A DNA stretch of 64,000 bases from an uncultured Eubacterium sp. (GCA_934358495.1 CAKRKO010000001.1:1-64000), one strand, 5' to 3'. Counted from the first letter of the stretch, positions 1 to 10,095 are shown. The notes: generated by a model not told the origin, from the letters alone. Made by a program: numbers and translations.

Positions 1-65
1 TCCCATGCCGTCTGTTATCCTTACTTTTCTTCTGTATGTACTGCCGCATCAGCGACAGCCTGCTT

Positions 66-94
66 ATAATATCACTGCCCACGACAGAAGTCAA
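66..94 (-). promoter_or_regulatory. Sigma-A promoter reading off the left edge
   Basis: On the minus strand a -35 TTGACT (89-94) and a -10 TATTAT (66-71) are separated by exactly 17 bp, so transcription would start near 59 and run leftward out of the window. The served gene is not visible. This is a motif match only. Confidence 0.55.
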
Positions 95-220
95 CACATT
101 TCGGTCGGTTTTGCCGAAGTAGGTCATCTTGCACTTTTTACCGTTATTGTGTGAATTGTGCCAATTATTTGTGCAATTCTTGTTTTCAGTGCTTATGTTG
201 GAAATTTACTTTATTTAAAA

Positions 221-394
221 CGAAATTGGAGACTTCTTCCACAAACGCTGGACGTTCACTGCCTTCATTTCACGGCGGTTTCATCGCGCTCACTCCCACC
301 TCCGATAAAAGCTGGTCGGTTCCCGTTCGCGCAAAACCTTGTGAAACTCAGTCGTTCACTCAATCGCTTATTGCGGAAGTAGTCTCCAATTTCG
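221..394. repeat. Imperfect long inverted repeat
   Basis: The arm at 221-248 (starting CGAAATTGGAGACT) is matched in inverse orientation at 366-394 (ending AGTCTCCAATTTCG), with 14 perfect innermost-matching bases and looser pairing beyond. About 117 bp lie between the arms. No transposase is nearby. It resembles the other intergenic palindromic elements of this window in size and position but shares no long sequence with them. Confidence 0.5.
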
Positions 395-438
395 CCATTT
401 ACCCTGTGGAAGTTACCCCCCCAAATACTTGGCAAGTA

Positions 439-468
439 TTCAAGAATGCCCTCGGCATTCTTGCTGCA
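439..468. repeat. Dispersed short hairpin, copy 1
   Basis: The core CAAGAATGCC-CTC-GGCATTCTTG is a perfect 10-bp stem with a 3-nt loop. The same sequence, with flanking TT and CTGC and one loop mismatch, recurs at 10500-10528. Both copies are intergenic, which suggests a small dispersed repeat. Confidence 0.6.
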
Positions 469-546
469 GGAGGCGCGGCATGCAACATGAGTGCGGCACG
501 CAGTGCCGTGTGGTGAAAAATTTCAAGATATTCGTAAATGTAAATG

Positions 547-616
547 AACGCCAGCCAGGCAATCTTTCCTCGGCAAGCGATTATTAGCTGCAGAGGTAAG
601 ATTGATGACTGGCGTT
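547..616. repeat. Gene-end hairpin beyond the zinc permease
   Basis: AACGCCAG (547-554) pairs with CTGGCGTT (609-616), CAATCTT (560-566) with AAGATTG (598-604), and CCTC (568-571) with GAGG (593-596), leaving a 21-nt loop. It lies 43 bp past the stop codon of the minus-strand permease and may end or protect that transcript. No U-tract follows, so a classical terminator is not clear. Confidence 0.5.
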
Positions 617-658
617 TTCACAACCTAAAACCCTAAATTTTCTTCACCACACAAACAA

Positions 659-1468
659 TTACCGGTTTCTGCCGTAAAAATACGTTGCGAAGAAAATCAC
701 CGACGCAATGATCACGATCATTGGTCCGGTAGCCACATTTGTATAATAAGAAATAAACAATCCTACAATTCCGGAAAACATCGAGAACAAAATCGAAAAG
801 AAATGATATTCTCTCAGATTTTCTGAAATATTCCGGCTGGATGCCGCCGGCAGGATCAACAACGCATTGATGATCAGAATACCAACCCATTTAATGGACA
901 GCATTACCATCAGCGCAATAAATACCGAAAACAGATTCTCAACCAACCGAATCCGTATATGTTTACTTTTTGCCAGTGTCCGATGCAGACTAATAGCCTG
1001 CAGACGGTTATAGCACACGATCCAGAATACAATGGTAGCAAGAAATATCAAAAACAGATACACAATCTCCCGACGTGTGATACTTAAAATATCACCCACC
1101 AACAGACTGGAATATTTACTGAAGTTTCCACCGCGTGACAATATGGCCAGACCACTGGCGATACAACAGGAAGAAAACACGGAAATGATCGTATCCGTGG
1201 ATGCCGTGCTCTTGCTTTTGATCCAGTTTAACAACAATGCAAAAGCGATACCGAAAATCACCATGGACAGATTCGTATCCGGGATACCAAATACCACGCC
1301 TACAGCAATTCCTGTCAGGGCGGAATGTCCCAGCGCATCAGAGAAAAACGCCATCTTATTGTTGACGATCATCGTTCCCAATATACCAAACAACGGTGTA
1401 ATGATCAGCACCGCAATAAGCGCACTGACCATAAAGTCATACTGAAACAAGGAGGTAATTCCACTCAT
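659..1468 (-). CDS. znuB: Zinc-type ABC transporter permease (ABC-3 family)
   Basis: This 269-aa, almost wholly hydrophobic protein has about eight membrane segments and fits the ABC-3 permease family that moves zinc or manganese inward. A typical family stretch surrounds GHSALTGIAVG near residue 48. It is the membrane channel for the ATPase and binding protein encoded just upstream. The ATPase stop codon TAA is directly followed by this ATG, and the AAGGAGGA ribosome site lies in the end of the ATPase gene, so the two are translationally coupled. Zinc rather than manganese is inferred from the His-rich binding protein. Confidence is high for the family and moderate for the metal. Confidence 0.9.
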   Translation of the reverse strand: MSGITSLFQYDFMVSALIAVLIITPLFGILGTMIVNNKMAFFSDALGHSALTGIAVGVVFGIPDTNLSMVIFGIAFALLLNWIKSKSTASTDTIISVFSSCCIASGLAILSRGGNFSKYSSLLVGDILSITRREIVYLFLIFLATIVFWIVCYNRLQAISLHRTLAKSKHIRIRLVENLFSVFIALMVMLSIKWVGILIINALLILPAASSRNISENLREYHFFSILFSMFSGIVGLFISYYTNVATGPMIVIIASVIFFATYFYGRNR

Positions 1469-2305
1469 TTACTCTTCCTCCTTCCATAAACCATGACTGT
1501 GTTTCGGCATGGTGATTTCTTTTTTTTGCTGTTCCTTCACCTGACGGCTCGGTTTATAATTTTCCAGATCAAATCTGCCAAATACCTGCCGAAATTCTTC
1601 GCTCTCGTACACCTGACGCACGGTTCCCTGTTTTTTCACGGTTCCATCGATCAGGATAACCTGATCCGCGTACTGCGCCACATAATCCAGGTCATGTGAA
1701 ATCAGAATGATGGCCAGGTCATAGTGTTTCTTCAGCTCGGAAATCGTGTGATAAAACAGATCCATACCATTTTGGTCGATACCGGAAACCGGCTCATCCA
1801 GAAGGAGCAGGTTCGGCTCATCCATCACCGCCATGGACAGCAGTACACGCTGCAATTCACCGCCGGACAGATTACACACCTGTTTATCGATCAGATCTTC
1901 CGCCTTAAAAATCGCCAGATGTTCTTTTATTTTCGCATATACTTTTTTACTTTTTTTCCAGAAAACCGGGTAACGGCTCTGATAACTTGCGATCATATCA
2001 TACACACTGATCGGTGTCTTTTTTTCAACATTCAGCGACTGTGGCACATAACCAATCTTCATTTTCTGCATATGACCATTTTCACTGTCTTTGAACTCAA
2101 TCGTTCCGCTGTGCGGAATATCGCCAAGGATTGCCTTGATCAGCGTGGATTTTCCAGCACCGTTTTTTCCAATAACGGCTGCCAGGGTTCCACAATGGAT
2201 ATGCAGATTTACATGCTGCAAAATCGTCTGCTCACCGATAGTAACACCGATATCCTGCATTTTAATACAATGCAGACCACAGGGCTGTATAATTTTTTTC
2301 ATCAT
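1469..2305 (-). CDS. znuC: Zinc-type ABC transporter ATP-binding protein
   Basis: The 278-aa cytoplasmic ATPase shows Walker A GKNGAGKST near residue 47, the signature LSGGELQR, Walker B LLLLDEPVSGID and the switch histidine in LISHD. The last 40 residues or so, beyond the ATPase fold, are charged and Lys/Glu-rich. Its ATG overlaps the stop of the binding-protein gene (ATGA, 4 bp), and the permease follows without a gap, so the three form one transcription unit. It powers metal uptake through the permease. The metal is assigned from the binding protein. Confidence 0.92.
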   Translation of the reverse strand: MMKKIIQPCGLHCIKMQDIGVTIGEQTILQHVNLHIHCGTLAAVIGKNGAGKSTLIKAILGDIPHSGTIEFKDSENGHMQKMKIGYVPQSLNVEKKTPISVYDMIASYQSRYPVFWKKSKKVYAKIKEHLAIFKAEDLIDKQVCNLSGGELQRVLLSMAVMDEPNLLLLDEPVSGIDQNGMDLFYHTISELKKHYDLAIILISHDLDYVAQYADQVILIDGTVKKQGTVRQVYESEEFRQVFGRFDLENYKPSRQVKEQQKKEITMPKHSHGLWKEEE

Positions 2306-3441
2306 TGGAATGCCTCTTTTAATTGTTTAATATTGTTTCTCATGCCTTCAAGATAACTGTCTGCTGAATAGTCTCCCCGTGTCAGTGTATCCAGATAAAC
2401 GACTTTTACGCCACTTTGTTTCGCTACCATTTCCCCCATATCAGTGCCATACAGTTCTTCTGCCAGCACAACGGAAACATGATTATCCTCGATGGCATGC
2501 AGAATGTCAGCCACTTCGCCTGCACTGACCTGGCGTTCCTCATCCAGGTTCATCTCACCCGCCAGCTGCAGTCCGTATTCCTGCACGATATATTCATATG
2601 CTTCATGAAAAACCACCACCGGCTGTGATGCTATCTGTGACGCAAGTTCTGCTGCCTCCTGCTGCAATTCCTGCACTTTTTCCTGATAGGTCTGTGCATT
2701 TTTGGCATACTGCTCTGCATGAGCGCTATCAGCCTCGGAAAGTCCGTTACAGATGTTTTGTACCTGAATCTGATAATCAGCCAAGCTCATCCATGCATGT
2801 GCATTTTCATCCCCATGAGAATGTTCAGAATGGTCATGATCTTCATGGTCAGCATCCTCATTATGGGTATCAGACTCTACATGCGAATCTGCTTCGTCAC
2901 TATGATCATCTATATCTGTGTGTACATCTGCTTCTTCGCTATGCTCATCGTTTTCTACATATGAATCTTCGTTTTCATACAGATGCTCCTCTGAATCCAC
3001 ATCCGCATCGGAACCAGAATCATCATGGGATTCCTCGCTTCCCTCTGCGGATTCAAGTAAATCAATGCCATCACAAGCCTGAACGATTTTCAGATTCGGA
3101 TAGGACTCTGCCACATCAGACAAAAAGGACTCGATGCCACCACCATTTACAATAAATACATCTGCTTTTGACAACAGTTTCATATCTGCTGCCGTGAGCT
3201 GATAATCATGCAAACAGCCGGTCTGCGGCTCACTTAAGTTTTTCAGTGTAACACCTTCCACATTCTCAATAACATTTTCTGCTGCAACGTACATTGGATA
3301 AAAAGATGTTACCACCAACAGATCACCATCTTTCGCCTGTTCCTTCTTCTGCTCCATTCTGACATATCCCATGGTCAACACACTTCCAACAAACAGGATG
3401 ACCGCCAGCATAACCGCCGTAAATACATATTTATTCTTCAT
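2302..3441 (-). CDS. znuA: Zinc ABC transporter substrate-binding protein with long acidic/His loop
   Basis: The 379-aa protein belongs to the ZnuA/TroA cluster 9 binding proteins. An N-terminal hydrophobic segment (residues 6-27) is followed by the first lobe (TSFYPMYVAAENV), the LHDYQL motif near residue 78, a very long loop at about 131-214 made almost only of Asp, Glu, Ser and His, then HAWMS (215-219) and FHEAYEYIVQEYGL in the second lobe. His residues in LHD, HAW and FHE are the expected metal ligands. Unlike most Gram-positive binding proteins it has no lipobox cysteine, so it may stay anchored by the uncleaved helix. The start has an AGGAGAG ribosome site and overlaps the end of engB by 11 bp. 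Confidence 0.9.
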   Translation of the reverse strand: MKNKYVFTAVMLAVILFVGSVLTMGYVRMEQKKEQAKDGDLLVVTSFYPMYVAAENVIENVEGVTLKNLSEPQTGCLHDYQLTAADMKLLSKADVFIVNGGGIESFLSDVAESYPNLKIVQACDGIDLLESAEGSEESHDDSGSDADVDSEEHLYENEDSYVENDEHSEEADVHTDIDDHSDEADSHVESDTHNEDADHEDHDHSEHSHGDENAHAWMSLADYQIQVQNICNGLSEADSAHAEQYAKNAQTYQEKVQELQQEAAELASQIASQPVVVFHEAYEYIVQEYGLQLAGEMNLDEERQVSAGEVADILHAIEDNHVSVVLAEELYGTDMGEMVAKQSGVKVVYLDTLTRGDYSADSYLEGMRNNIKQLKEAFQ

Positions 3442-4039
3442 CTGTCTCTCCTGAAGATGCTAAAATCTGATCTACCAGATCCCAGATTTCCTCTCTTCCC
3501 TGTTTGGTCTCAGCAGAAAACGGAATCAGAATAGCTCCTTTTTCTGTATTCAGCCCCAGGCGGACCACTTTTAACTGTTTCTGCAGCTGACTGCGTTTGA
3601 TTTTATCCGCCTTGGTGGCAATGATAATTGGGTGAAATCCCTGATATACCATCCACTCATACATCATTTTGTCATTTGCAGAAGGCTCATGACGAATATC
3701 TACCAGCAAAAATACTGCCCGAAGCTGCTCTGAGCTATTCAGATAATTTTCAATCATGGTGCCCCATTTTTCTTTTTCCTTTTGAGATACTTTTGCAAAA
3801 CCATACCCCGGAAGGTCTGTCAGATACAGTTCATCATTAACATTGTAAAAATTGATGGTCTGTGTCTTACCCGGCTGACCGGAAGTACGCGCCAGCGCCT
3901 TGCGATTCATCAACGCATTGATCAGGGATGATTTTCCTACGTTCGATTTTCCTGCAAAGGCAATTTCCGGCTTCGTATTTTTCGGTAATTTGCTGGTATA
4001 ACCACATACCGTTTCCAGTGAAACATTTTTAATGATCAT
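3431..4039 (-). CDS. engB: Ribosome-biogenesis GTPase EngB/YsxC
   Basis: This 202-aa TrmE-Era-EngA-EngB-type GTPase assists assembly of the large ribosomal subunit. G1 is GKSNVGKSS, G3 is DLPGYGFA and G4 is TKAD. Two in-frame ATGs exist. I chose the second (4039) because GGAG lies 6 bp upstream of it, whereas the ATG at 4051 would start inside the lon end without such a site. The gene overlaps the lon stop, and lon-engB adjacency is widespread in Firmicutes, which supports the call. It is very likely cotranscribed with lon and with the zinc importer genes that overlap its 3' end. Confidence 0.95.
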   Translation of the reverse strand: MIIKNVSLETVCGYTSKLPKNTKPEIAFAGKSNVGKSSLINALMNRKALARTSGQPGKTQTINFYNVNDELYLTDLPGYGFAKVSQKEKEKWGTMIENYLNSSEQLRAVFLLVDIRHEPSANDKMMYEWMVYQGFHPIIIATKADKIKRSQLQKQLKVVRLGLNTEKGAILIPFSAETKQGREEIWDLVDQILASSGETDEE

Positions 4040-6365
4040 TATTTTCTCCATTCATTGCTATTTTCAGCACATCTTCCATTTTTTTCACGTAACAAATCTG
4101 CAGGCCATCTTTGATCTCTTCTGAAATTTCTGCCACATCCGCTTCATTTTGAGTCGGAACGCATACAGTACGTATCCCTGCCGTTTTTGCTGCCAGCAGT
4201 TTCTCTTTCAGACCGCCAATTGGCAATACACGGCCACGCAGTGTGATTTCTCCGGTCATTGCCACATCCGCACGCACCGGTTTCTTTGTAATGGCAGACA
4301 ACATGGCCGTTGCCATGGTAATACCAGCCGATGGACCGTCCTTTGGTACCGCCCCTTCCGGAATATGGATGTGAATATCATGTTTTGTAAAAAACTCTTC
4401 CGGAATGTCATACTGCTCACCTACAGAACGGATATAACTGATGCCCGCCTGTGCAGACTCTTTCATAACATCGCCGAGCTGCCCCGTCAGTTTGAACTCG
4501 CCTTTTCCCGGCATGACATTGACTTCGATCTGAAGGGTATCTCCGCCAACGCTGGTCCATGCCAGTCCACGCACAATACCAATCTCATCCTGATCGTTGA
4601 TGCGGTCCACATGAAAGCGCTCTTTTCCCAGATAATCTTCCAGATGATCCTTTTCCACATGTACTGCCATGCAGTTTCCTTCGTAAATTTCTCTGGCAGC
4701 TTTTCTGCAGATTTCGCCCAGTTTACGTTCCAGATTACGCACACCGGCCTCTCTGGTGTATCCACTGATAATCTGACGCATTGCATCATCAGTAACAGTA
4801 AGCTGCTCTGACTCTAGGCCATTTTTCTCTTTCTGTTTTTCCAGAAGATGTTCTTTTGCAATATGCATCTTTTCATTTTCTGTATAACTGGATACTTCAA
4901 TCAATTCCATACGATCCAGCAAAGGACGTGGAATCGTATGTACATCGTTGGCTGTTGCGATAAACAGCACTTCAGACAAATCCACCGGCATATCCACATA
5001 ATGGTCGATAAACTTGGAATTCTGCTCAGAATCCAGTACTTCCAGCATCGCAGAGGACGGATCTCCCTTGTAATCACTGCTCATCTTGTCGATCTCATCC
5101 AACAGCATCAGAGGGTTTTTTACACCGGCCTGACGAATTCCCTGAATCAGCCGTCCCGGCATTGCGCCCACATAAGTACGGCGATGTCCACGTATTTCTG
5201 CCTCATCTTTCACGCCGCCCAGGCAAATGCGGACATATTTTTTGTCCAGTGCGCGGGCAACAGAACGGGCGATACTTGTTTTACCCGTTCCAGGCGGTCC
5301 CACCAGACAGATGATCGGGCTCTCACCACCTTTAGTCAGTCCGCGAACTGCCAAAAACTCCAACACACGCTCTTTTACTTTGTCCAGACCATAATGATCA
5401 TCATTCAAAATCTGCTCTGCATTTTTCAGATCCGTGTTATCCTCTGACTTTTTGTTCCATGGAAGATCCAGTAACGTCTCAATATAACCACGCACCACAC
5501 TGCCCTCAGACGGACTGTTTGCCACGTTTTTAAAACGGGCAATTTCTTTTCGGATCCGCTCTTTGACCGCATCTTCTGCTTCCAGTGTTTCCAGTGTTTC
5601 CTCAAACTGTTTGATGTCTGAAGTGGTATTGTCCTCTCCAAGTTCTTCCCGGATGACTTTCATTTCTTCCCGAAGAATGTACTCTTTCTGATTTTTATCT
5701 ACCCGCTCTTTTACTTTTTCCTGCAGTTCATTTTTGATCTGCATGATATTTGTCTCGTAAAGCAATATCTGCATCAAAATTTCATATTGTTCGCTCAGAG
5801 ATTCTGTCTCTAATAATTTCTGTCGTTTTTCATAACTGATCGGAAGGTTTCCGGCTACGATCCGAATAAAGCTGTGGATTTCATTTAATCCATCTGCCTG
5901 CTTTTTCAATTCTTTTCCGATTTTCGGATTGGAGGAACAATATTTCAAAAGTTCTTCCTGTAATGCACGCAGCATGGCCTCCTCGACCTCCGGTGCAACA
6001 ATTTCTTTTTCTTCACCTTCATCTGACAGCACAACCTGTGCTTTCAATAATTCATCATTGTCTATAAAATAAGCCAGCTCGGCTTTTTCTTTCGCCTCAA
6101 CAATTACCCGCACGACATGATTCTGCATTTTAACAATCTGCCTGATTTCTGCAATGACGCCAATTGCATACACATCATCCTGTGTAGCATTTTCGGTCTG
6201 CATATCCTTTTGTGTCACAAGAAAAATGCAGTTGTCCCCATTCATCGCCGTTTCCACTGCATGAATGGATTTTCGGGCACTGATATCAAAATGCGATACC
6301 ACACCCGGCAGCAATACAGAGCCACGCAGAATCACAGCTGGTAATTCTTTCAAAATTTCACCCAT
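4029..6365 (-). CDS. lon: ATP-dependent protease Lon (LonA)
   Basis: At 778 aa this is a full LonA. It has the N-terminal substrate-binding domain (about 1-200), a coiled-coil linker (about 210-300), an AAA+ domain with Walker [10 protein letters not shown] and Walker B LMLLDEID, and a C-terminal protease domain with the catalytic Ser in DGPSAGIT and the partner Lys in the [10 protein letters not shown] region. It degrades damaged and regulatory proteins in the cytoplasm. GAGAGGA precedes the ATG. It follows clpX after a 92-bp gap containing two hairpins, so it may have partly independent expression, and it overlaps engB. Confidence 0.97.
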   Translation of the reverse strand: MGEILKELPAVILRGSVLLPGVVSHFDISARKSIHAVETAMNGDNCIFLVTQKDMQTENATQDDVYAIGVIAEIRQIVKMQNHVVRVIVEAKEKAELAYFIDNDELLKAQVVLSDEGEEKEIVAPEVEEAMLRALQEELLKYCSSNPKIGKELKKQADGLNEIHSFIRIVAGNLPISYEKRQKLLETESLSEQYEILMQILLYETNIMQIKNELQEKVKERVDKNQKEYILREEMKVIREELGEDNTTSDIKQFEETLETLEAEDAVKERIRKEIARFKNVANSPSEGSVVRGYIETLLDLPWNKKSEDNTDLKNAEQILNDDHYGLDKVKERVLEFLAVRGLTKGGESPIICLVGPPGTGKTSIARSVARALDKKYVRICLGGVKDEAEIRGHRRTYVGAMPGRLIQGIRQAGVKNPLMLLDEIDKMSSDYKGDPSSAMLEVLDSEQNSKFIDHYVDMPVDLSEVLFIATANDVHTIPRPLLDRMELIEVSSYTENEKMHIAKEHLLEKQKEKNGLESEQLTVTDDAMRQIISGYTREAGVRNLERKLGEICRKAAREIYEGNCMAVHVEKDHLEDYLGKERFHVDRINDQDEIGIVRGLAWTSVGGDTLQIEVNVMPGKGEFKLTGQLGDVMKESAQAGISYIRSVGEQYDIPEEFFTKHDIHIHIPEGAVPKDGPSAGITMATAMLSAITKKPVRADVAMTGEITLRGRVLPIGGLKEKLLAAKTAGIRTVCVPTQNEADVAEISEEIKDGLQICYVKKMEDVLKIAMNGENNDH

Positions 6366-6457
6366 GTTGTTCCTCTCTCTATGCTACAAGGGGCGGCGCC
6401 ATATCTGACCCCGCCCTTGCAAAACGGGAAACACTTTTTAGCTGTATTTCCCTCTTT
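6366..6457 (-). terminator. Tandem hairpins between clpX and lon
   Basis: On the minus strand, GGGAAATACA pairs with TGTTTCCC (6426-6452) and is followed by GTTTTGC. A second stem, CAAGGGCGG with CCGCCCCTTG, follows at about 6380-6415. The first may attenuate readthrough from clpX into lon. Neither has a strong U-tract, so partial rather than full termination is likely. Confidence 0.4.
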
Positions 6458-7717
6458 TTATTTCTCAGTTTCGATTGCCTGATTACGATACTCAAGGATT
6501 GCTTCTCCATTTCCCTCTACCATATCTTTTGTAATCGTGCATTTTTTAATGTTTTTATCAGACGGAATCCGATACATCAGATCCATCATGACATTTTCCA
6601 TGATGGCACGCAGACCACGCGCACCAGTCTTCCGGTTGATCGTCAGATCTGCCACTGCATCCAAAGCACCATCCTCAAAAACAAGTTCTACCTCATCTAA
6701 GGAAAACAGTTTCTGATACTGTTTTAACAAAGAGTTTTTCGGCTCTTTTAAGATGCGAATCAAATCCTCACGCTCCAGTGCTTCCAGCGAAACCGTGATC
6801 GGTACACGTCCCATAAACTCCGGTATCATACCGAACTTTACAAAATCCTGCGGAAGCGCATCTTTCAGAAGTTCACTGATATTTTTATCATTCTCTCCTG
6901 CCAGTTCTGCATTAAATCCAATGGAACCACGATCCATGCGGTTTTCAATGATACGGTCGATCCCCTCGAACGCACCACCACAGATAAACAGAATATTCGT
7001 AGTATCAATTGGAATCAGCTCCTGCTGCGGATGTTTTCTGCCTCCCTGCGGTGGAACAGACGCAACCGTTCCTTCCAGGATTTTTAACAATGCCTGCTGT
7101 ACACCTTCACCGGAAACATCTCTCGTGATAGATGCATTTTCTGACTTACGCGTAATTTTATCAATCTCATCAATATAAATGATACCATATTCTGCTTTGG
7201 ACACATCATAATCTGCTGCCTGAATAATCTTCAGCAGAATATTTTCCACATCTTCACCAACATATCCGGCTTCTGTCAATGTAGTTGCATCTGCAATTGC
7301 AAATGGTACATTCAGGATTTTTGCCAGTGTCTGCGCCAGTAATGTCTTGCCGGAACCTGTCGGTCCAAGCATCAGGATATTACTTTTCTGCAGTTCTACA
7401 TCCAGATCCGGCTCTGCCAGAATTCGTTTGTAATGATTGTATACCGCTACAGATAATACCTTTTTTGCCTCATCCTGTCCAATGACATAGTCATCCAGAA
7501 ACGCTTTTATTTCCTCCGGTGTCAGCAAATTGATATCTATGCTGTCATTTTCTTCGTAATCCTGCATTTCCTCTTCCAGAATATCATTACATGTCTCGAT
7601 ACACTCATCACAGATATAGATGCCTGCCGGTCCCGCGATCAGTTTGTGCACCTGATCCTGGGTTTTATTACAAAAAGAGCAACGTATTTTATCGCCCTGA
7701 TTTATTCTTCCTGCCAT
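6458..7717 (-). CDS. clpX: ClpX, ATPase subunit of the ClpXP protease
   Basis: The 419-aa AAA+ unfoldase starts with the four-cysteine zinc-binding domain (CSFC and CDEC, residues 13-39). It then has Walker A GPTGSGKT, Walker [11 protein letters not shown], the ClpP-docking IGF loop (GSIGF) and the sensor region KTGARGLR. It selects and unfolds tagged substrates and feeds them to ClpP, encoded 24 bp upstream in the same transcript. The length is normal for the family and nothing is missing. No CIRCE or CtsR operator was recognised nearby. Confidence 0.98.
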   Translation of the reverse strand: MAGRINQGDKIRCSFCNKTQDQVHKLIAGPAGIYICDECIETCNDILEEEMQDYEENDSIDINLLTPEEIKAFLDDYVIGQDEAKKVLSVAVYNHYKRILAEPDLDVELQKSNILMLGPTGSGKTLLAQTLAKILNVPFAIADATTLTEAGYVGEDVENILLKIIQAADYDVSKAEYGIIYIDEIDKITRKSENASITRDVSGEGVQQALLKILEGTVASVPPQGGRKHPQQELIPIDTTNILFICGGAFEGIDRIIENRMDRGSIGFNAELAGENDKNISELLKDALPQDFVKFGMIPEFMGRVPITVSLEALEREDLIRILKEPKNSLLKQYQKLFSLDEVELVFEDGALDAVADLTINRKTGARGLRAIMENVMMDLMYRIPSDKNIKKCTITKDMVEGNGEAILEYRNQAIETEK

Positions 7718-7741
7718 TCAATCTTACTCCCACGCTACATT

Positions 7742-8326
7742 TTACTGTCTGTTTGTGATTACGGCATCAATCAAACCGTAAGCTTTTGCTTCTTCTGCAG
7801 TCATATAGTTATCACGCTCAGTATCTGCAGCTACTACTTCGTAAGGCTGTCCTGTATTTTCAGATAAAATACGGTTTAAGCGTTCTTTTGTCTTCAGAAT
7901 ATTCTCTGCTACGATCTGAATATCAGTAGCCTGTCCTTTTGCTCCACCGGACGGCTGATGGATCATGATCTCAGCATTTGGAAGTGCGTAACGCTTTCCT
8001 TTTGTTCCTCCTGCCAGTAAGAATGCGCCCATACTTGCTGCCATTCCGATACAGATTGTGGAAACATCGCATTTGATGTACTGCATGGTATCGTAAATAG
8101 CCAGACCACAGGAAACTACTCCACCCGGAGAGTTGATATATAACTGAATGTCTTTGCCCGGATCTTCAGACTCAAGGAACAGAAGCTGTGCTACGATCAG
8201 GCTTGCTGTTGTCTCGTTCACTTCTTCTCCCAGAAAAATGATTCTATCTTTTAACAGTCTGGAATAAATATCATAATTCCGCTCGCCTCTGCTTGTCTGC
8301 TCAACAACGTAAGGTACTAAACTCAT
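7742..8326 (-). CDS. clpP: ClpP protease subunit
   Basis: The 194-aa serine peptidase of family S14 forms the tetradecameric chamber of ClpXP. The catalytic Ser lies in GMAASMGAF, the His in MIHQPSGG and the Asp in [12 protein letters not shown] strong GGAGG sits 7 bp before the ATG. It is followed immediately by clpX and preceded by trigger factor, the standard chaperone-protease cluster of clostridia. Confidence 0.98.
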   Translation of the reverse strand: MSLVPYVVEQTSRGERNYDIYSRLLKDRIIFLGEEVNETTASLIVAQLLFLESEDPGKDIQLYINSPGGVVSCGLAIYDTMQYIKCDVSTICIGMAASMGAFLLAGGTKGKRYALPNAEIMIHQPSGGAKGQATDIQIVAENILKTKERLNRILSENTGQPYEVVAADTERDNYMTAEEAKAYGLIDAVITNRQ

Positions 8327-8417
8327 ATTGCTACCTCCAACTATTTTTAGTTTTTTCAGAACCCATCACTTCGACAGATACTTTTCATATTTCTCCATGC
8401 TTTGTCTGAAAAACATG

Positions 8418-8453
8418 AAAAGCAGACCGGCCTCGCCGGCACGATCTGCTTTT
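8418..8453 (-). terminator. Terminator after trigger factor
   Basis: On the minus strand AAAAGCAGA-CGTGCCGG pairs with CCGG-TCTGCTTTT around a short loop, followed by a T-rich stretch. It lies 50 bp past the tig stop and separates tig from clpP. Confidence 0.7.
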
Positions 8454-8504
8454 GTATTATTCACTTTGTAATACAGGATTTAATCACCCTGCTTTTGATG
8501 AGAA

Positions 8505-9851
8505 TTATTCAGCTGTTTCTGCCTCAGCAGCTTCAGCTTCTTTCTCTTTTTTTGTTTTTGCTTTTGCACGAGGTTTTACAGAGTCTGCGATCAGCTCAAC
8601 TGCTTTCTGTACAGCCAGATCCTGTTTCATGTTCTCTTTCTCATCCTCGCCCATATATTCTTTGAGCTTGTCAGCTTCCATGTTGTACATTGCTGCCATT
8701 TTCTCAATCTCAGCATCTACATCTGCATCTGTGATCTCGATGTTCTCTTCTTTAGCAATCTGCTCAAGAACAAGACTGCTCTTGATACGTGTGATCGCAT
8801 CCGGGCGAACCTGCTCTTTTAACTGATCCAGTGTCAGACCGGAGAACTGAAGGTACTGATCCATGGACAGTCCCTGCTGAGCCATCTGCTGTGCGAACTG
8901 ATTAATCATATTCTCACACTGTGTATCGATCATTGCATCCGGAAGTTCCATTGTGGATTTGTCTACGATCTTATCGATTGCTTCATCCTGGTATGCACGT
9001 TTGATCTCGTTCTGCTTCTGTTCTTCTAATTTAGCTTTTACATCAGCTTTATACTCATCAACAGTATCGAACTCAGATACATCCTGAACAAACTCATCAT
9101 CAAGCTCCGGAATCTCTTTTGCTTTGATCTCATGGATTTTAACTTTGAATGTAGCTTCTTTTCCAGCGAGGTCTTCTGCATGATACTCTTCCGGGAATGT
9201 TACGTTTACGTCTACATCATCACCAGCGTTTTTACCGATCAGCTGATCTTCGAATCCCGGGATGAAGCTTCCGGAACCAATCTCCAAGGAGTGGTTCTCG
9301 CCTTTTCCGCCTTCAAATGCAACACCGTCTACAAATCCTTCAAAGTCGATCACTGCTGTATCGCCGTTCTCGATCGCACGATCTTCAACATTGATTGTTC
9401 TTGCATTTTTCTCACGCTCTTTGTCGATTGCTGCTGTTACATCTTCATCTGTTACAGTTCCGTCTACTTTAGTAACTGTTACACCGATGTATTTTCCAAG
9501 TGTTACTTCCGGTTTTGTAGCAACTTCTGCTGTGAAGATAAACGGTTTGCCTTTCTCGATCTGAACGATATCAACAACCGGTCTGGATACGATATCCTCT
9601 CCACACTCTTTTGCTGCATCTGCATATGCCTGTGGAATCAGTGCATTTGTTGCATCTTCATAAAATACGCCGGCACCATACATTTTCTCTACCATAGCTC
9701 TCGGAACTTTTCCTTTACGGAATCCTGGCATGCTGATATTTTTTTTCTGTCTGTTATATGCTTCCTGAAGTGCTTTCTCCAGTTCTTCTGCAGCAACTTC
9801 AATGGTAAGCTTTACTGTATTTTTTTCTAACTTTTCCACCTGTACGCTCAT
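8505..9851 (-). CDS. tig: Trigger factor, ribosome-bound chaperone
   Basis: The 448-aa protein has the ribosome-docking signature GFRKGKVPR near residue 44, the FKBP-type prolyl isomerase domain (about 150-245) and the long helical C-terminal arm, ending in a Lys/Glu/Ala-rich tail. It shelters nascent chains at the exit tunnel and catalyses proline isomerisation. AAAGGAGGAA lies slightly far upstream (about 11 bp) of the ATG. Its own promoter is visible at 9938-9966 and a terminator follows, so it can be transcribed separately from clpPX. Confidence 0.97.
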   Translation of the reverse strand: MSVQVEKLEKNTVKLTIEVAAEELEKALQEAYNRQKKNISMPGFRKGKVPRAMVEKMYGAGVFYEDATNALIPQAYADAAKECGEDIVSRPVVDIVQIEKGKPFIFTAEVATKPEVTLGKYIGVTVTKVDGTVTDEDVTAAIDKEREKNARTINVEDRAIENGDTAVIDFEGFVDGVAFEGGKGENHSLEIGSGSFIPGFEDQLIGKNAGDDVDVNVTFPEEYHAEDLAGKEATFKVKIHEIKAKEIPELDDEFVQDVSEFDTVDEYKADVKAKLEEQKQNEIKRAYQDEAIDKIVDKSTMELPDAMIDTQCENMINQFAQQMAQQGLSMDQYLQFSGLTLDQLKEQVRPDAITRIKSSLVLEQIAKEENIEITDADVDAEIEKMAAMYNMEADKLKEYMGEDEKENMKQDLAVQKAVELIADSVKPRAKAKTKKEKEAEAAEAETAE

Positions 9852-9937
9852 TCTGACAATTTCCTCCTTTATATATATGTAGTCACGTGTAATTTCTTTG
9901 AAAAAGGTATACTTTAACTACTTACAGTCATTTTTGG

Positions 9938-9966
9938 ATTATAACACACTGGTTTTATAATTGCAA
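9938..9966 (-). promoter_or_regulatory. Sigma-A promoter of tig
   Basis: TTGCAA (9961-9966) and TATAAT (9938-9943) on the minus strand are 17 bp apart. The predicted start near 9931 gives an 80-nt leader to tig. The rest of the 9967-10080 gap shows nothing else that I recognise. Confidence 0.75.
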
Positions 9967-10095
9967 GCGATATTCGATTTGCGCCATGTATAGCCTTTTC
10001 CAAGGTGTTACAGGTCATATAGTCATATACCCCGTAAATACCACATCTTCTTTTATCATTAAGTTTTACTTAATATATCACTAAGATACAGTAGC

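Larger units (their letters stand above)
1..658. other. Gene-free left edge with palindromes
   Basis: I see no credible coding sequence here. Open frames of up to about 120 codons exist but lack recognisable family motifs, and they run through inverted repeats. The stretch holds a leftward promoter (66-94), a long inverted repeat (221-394), a short dispersed hairpin (439-468), a small GC-rich palindrome near 490-510 (CGGCAC/GTGCCG) and a hairpin just beyond the end of the zinc permease gene (547-616). Confidence 0.6.

Noticed and set aside
151..516. Open frame of about 120 codons in the left edge
   Set aside because: It reads through an inverted repeat and a dispersed hairpin, has no convincing ribosome site and shows no family pattern.
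2598..3155. Plus-strand frame opposite the zinc-binding protein
   Set aside because: Its His/Pro-rich composition is the shadow of the acidic/His loop on the other strand.
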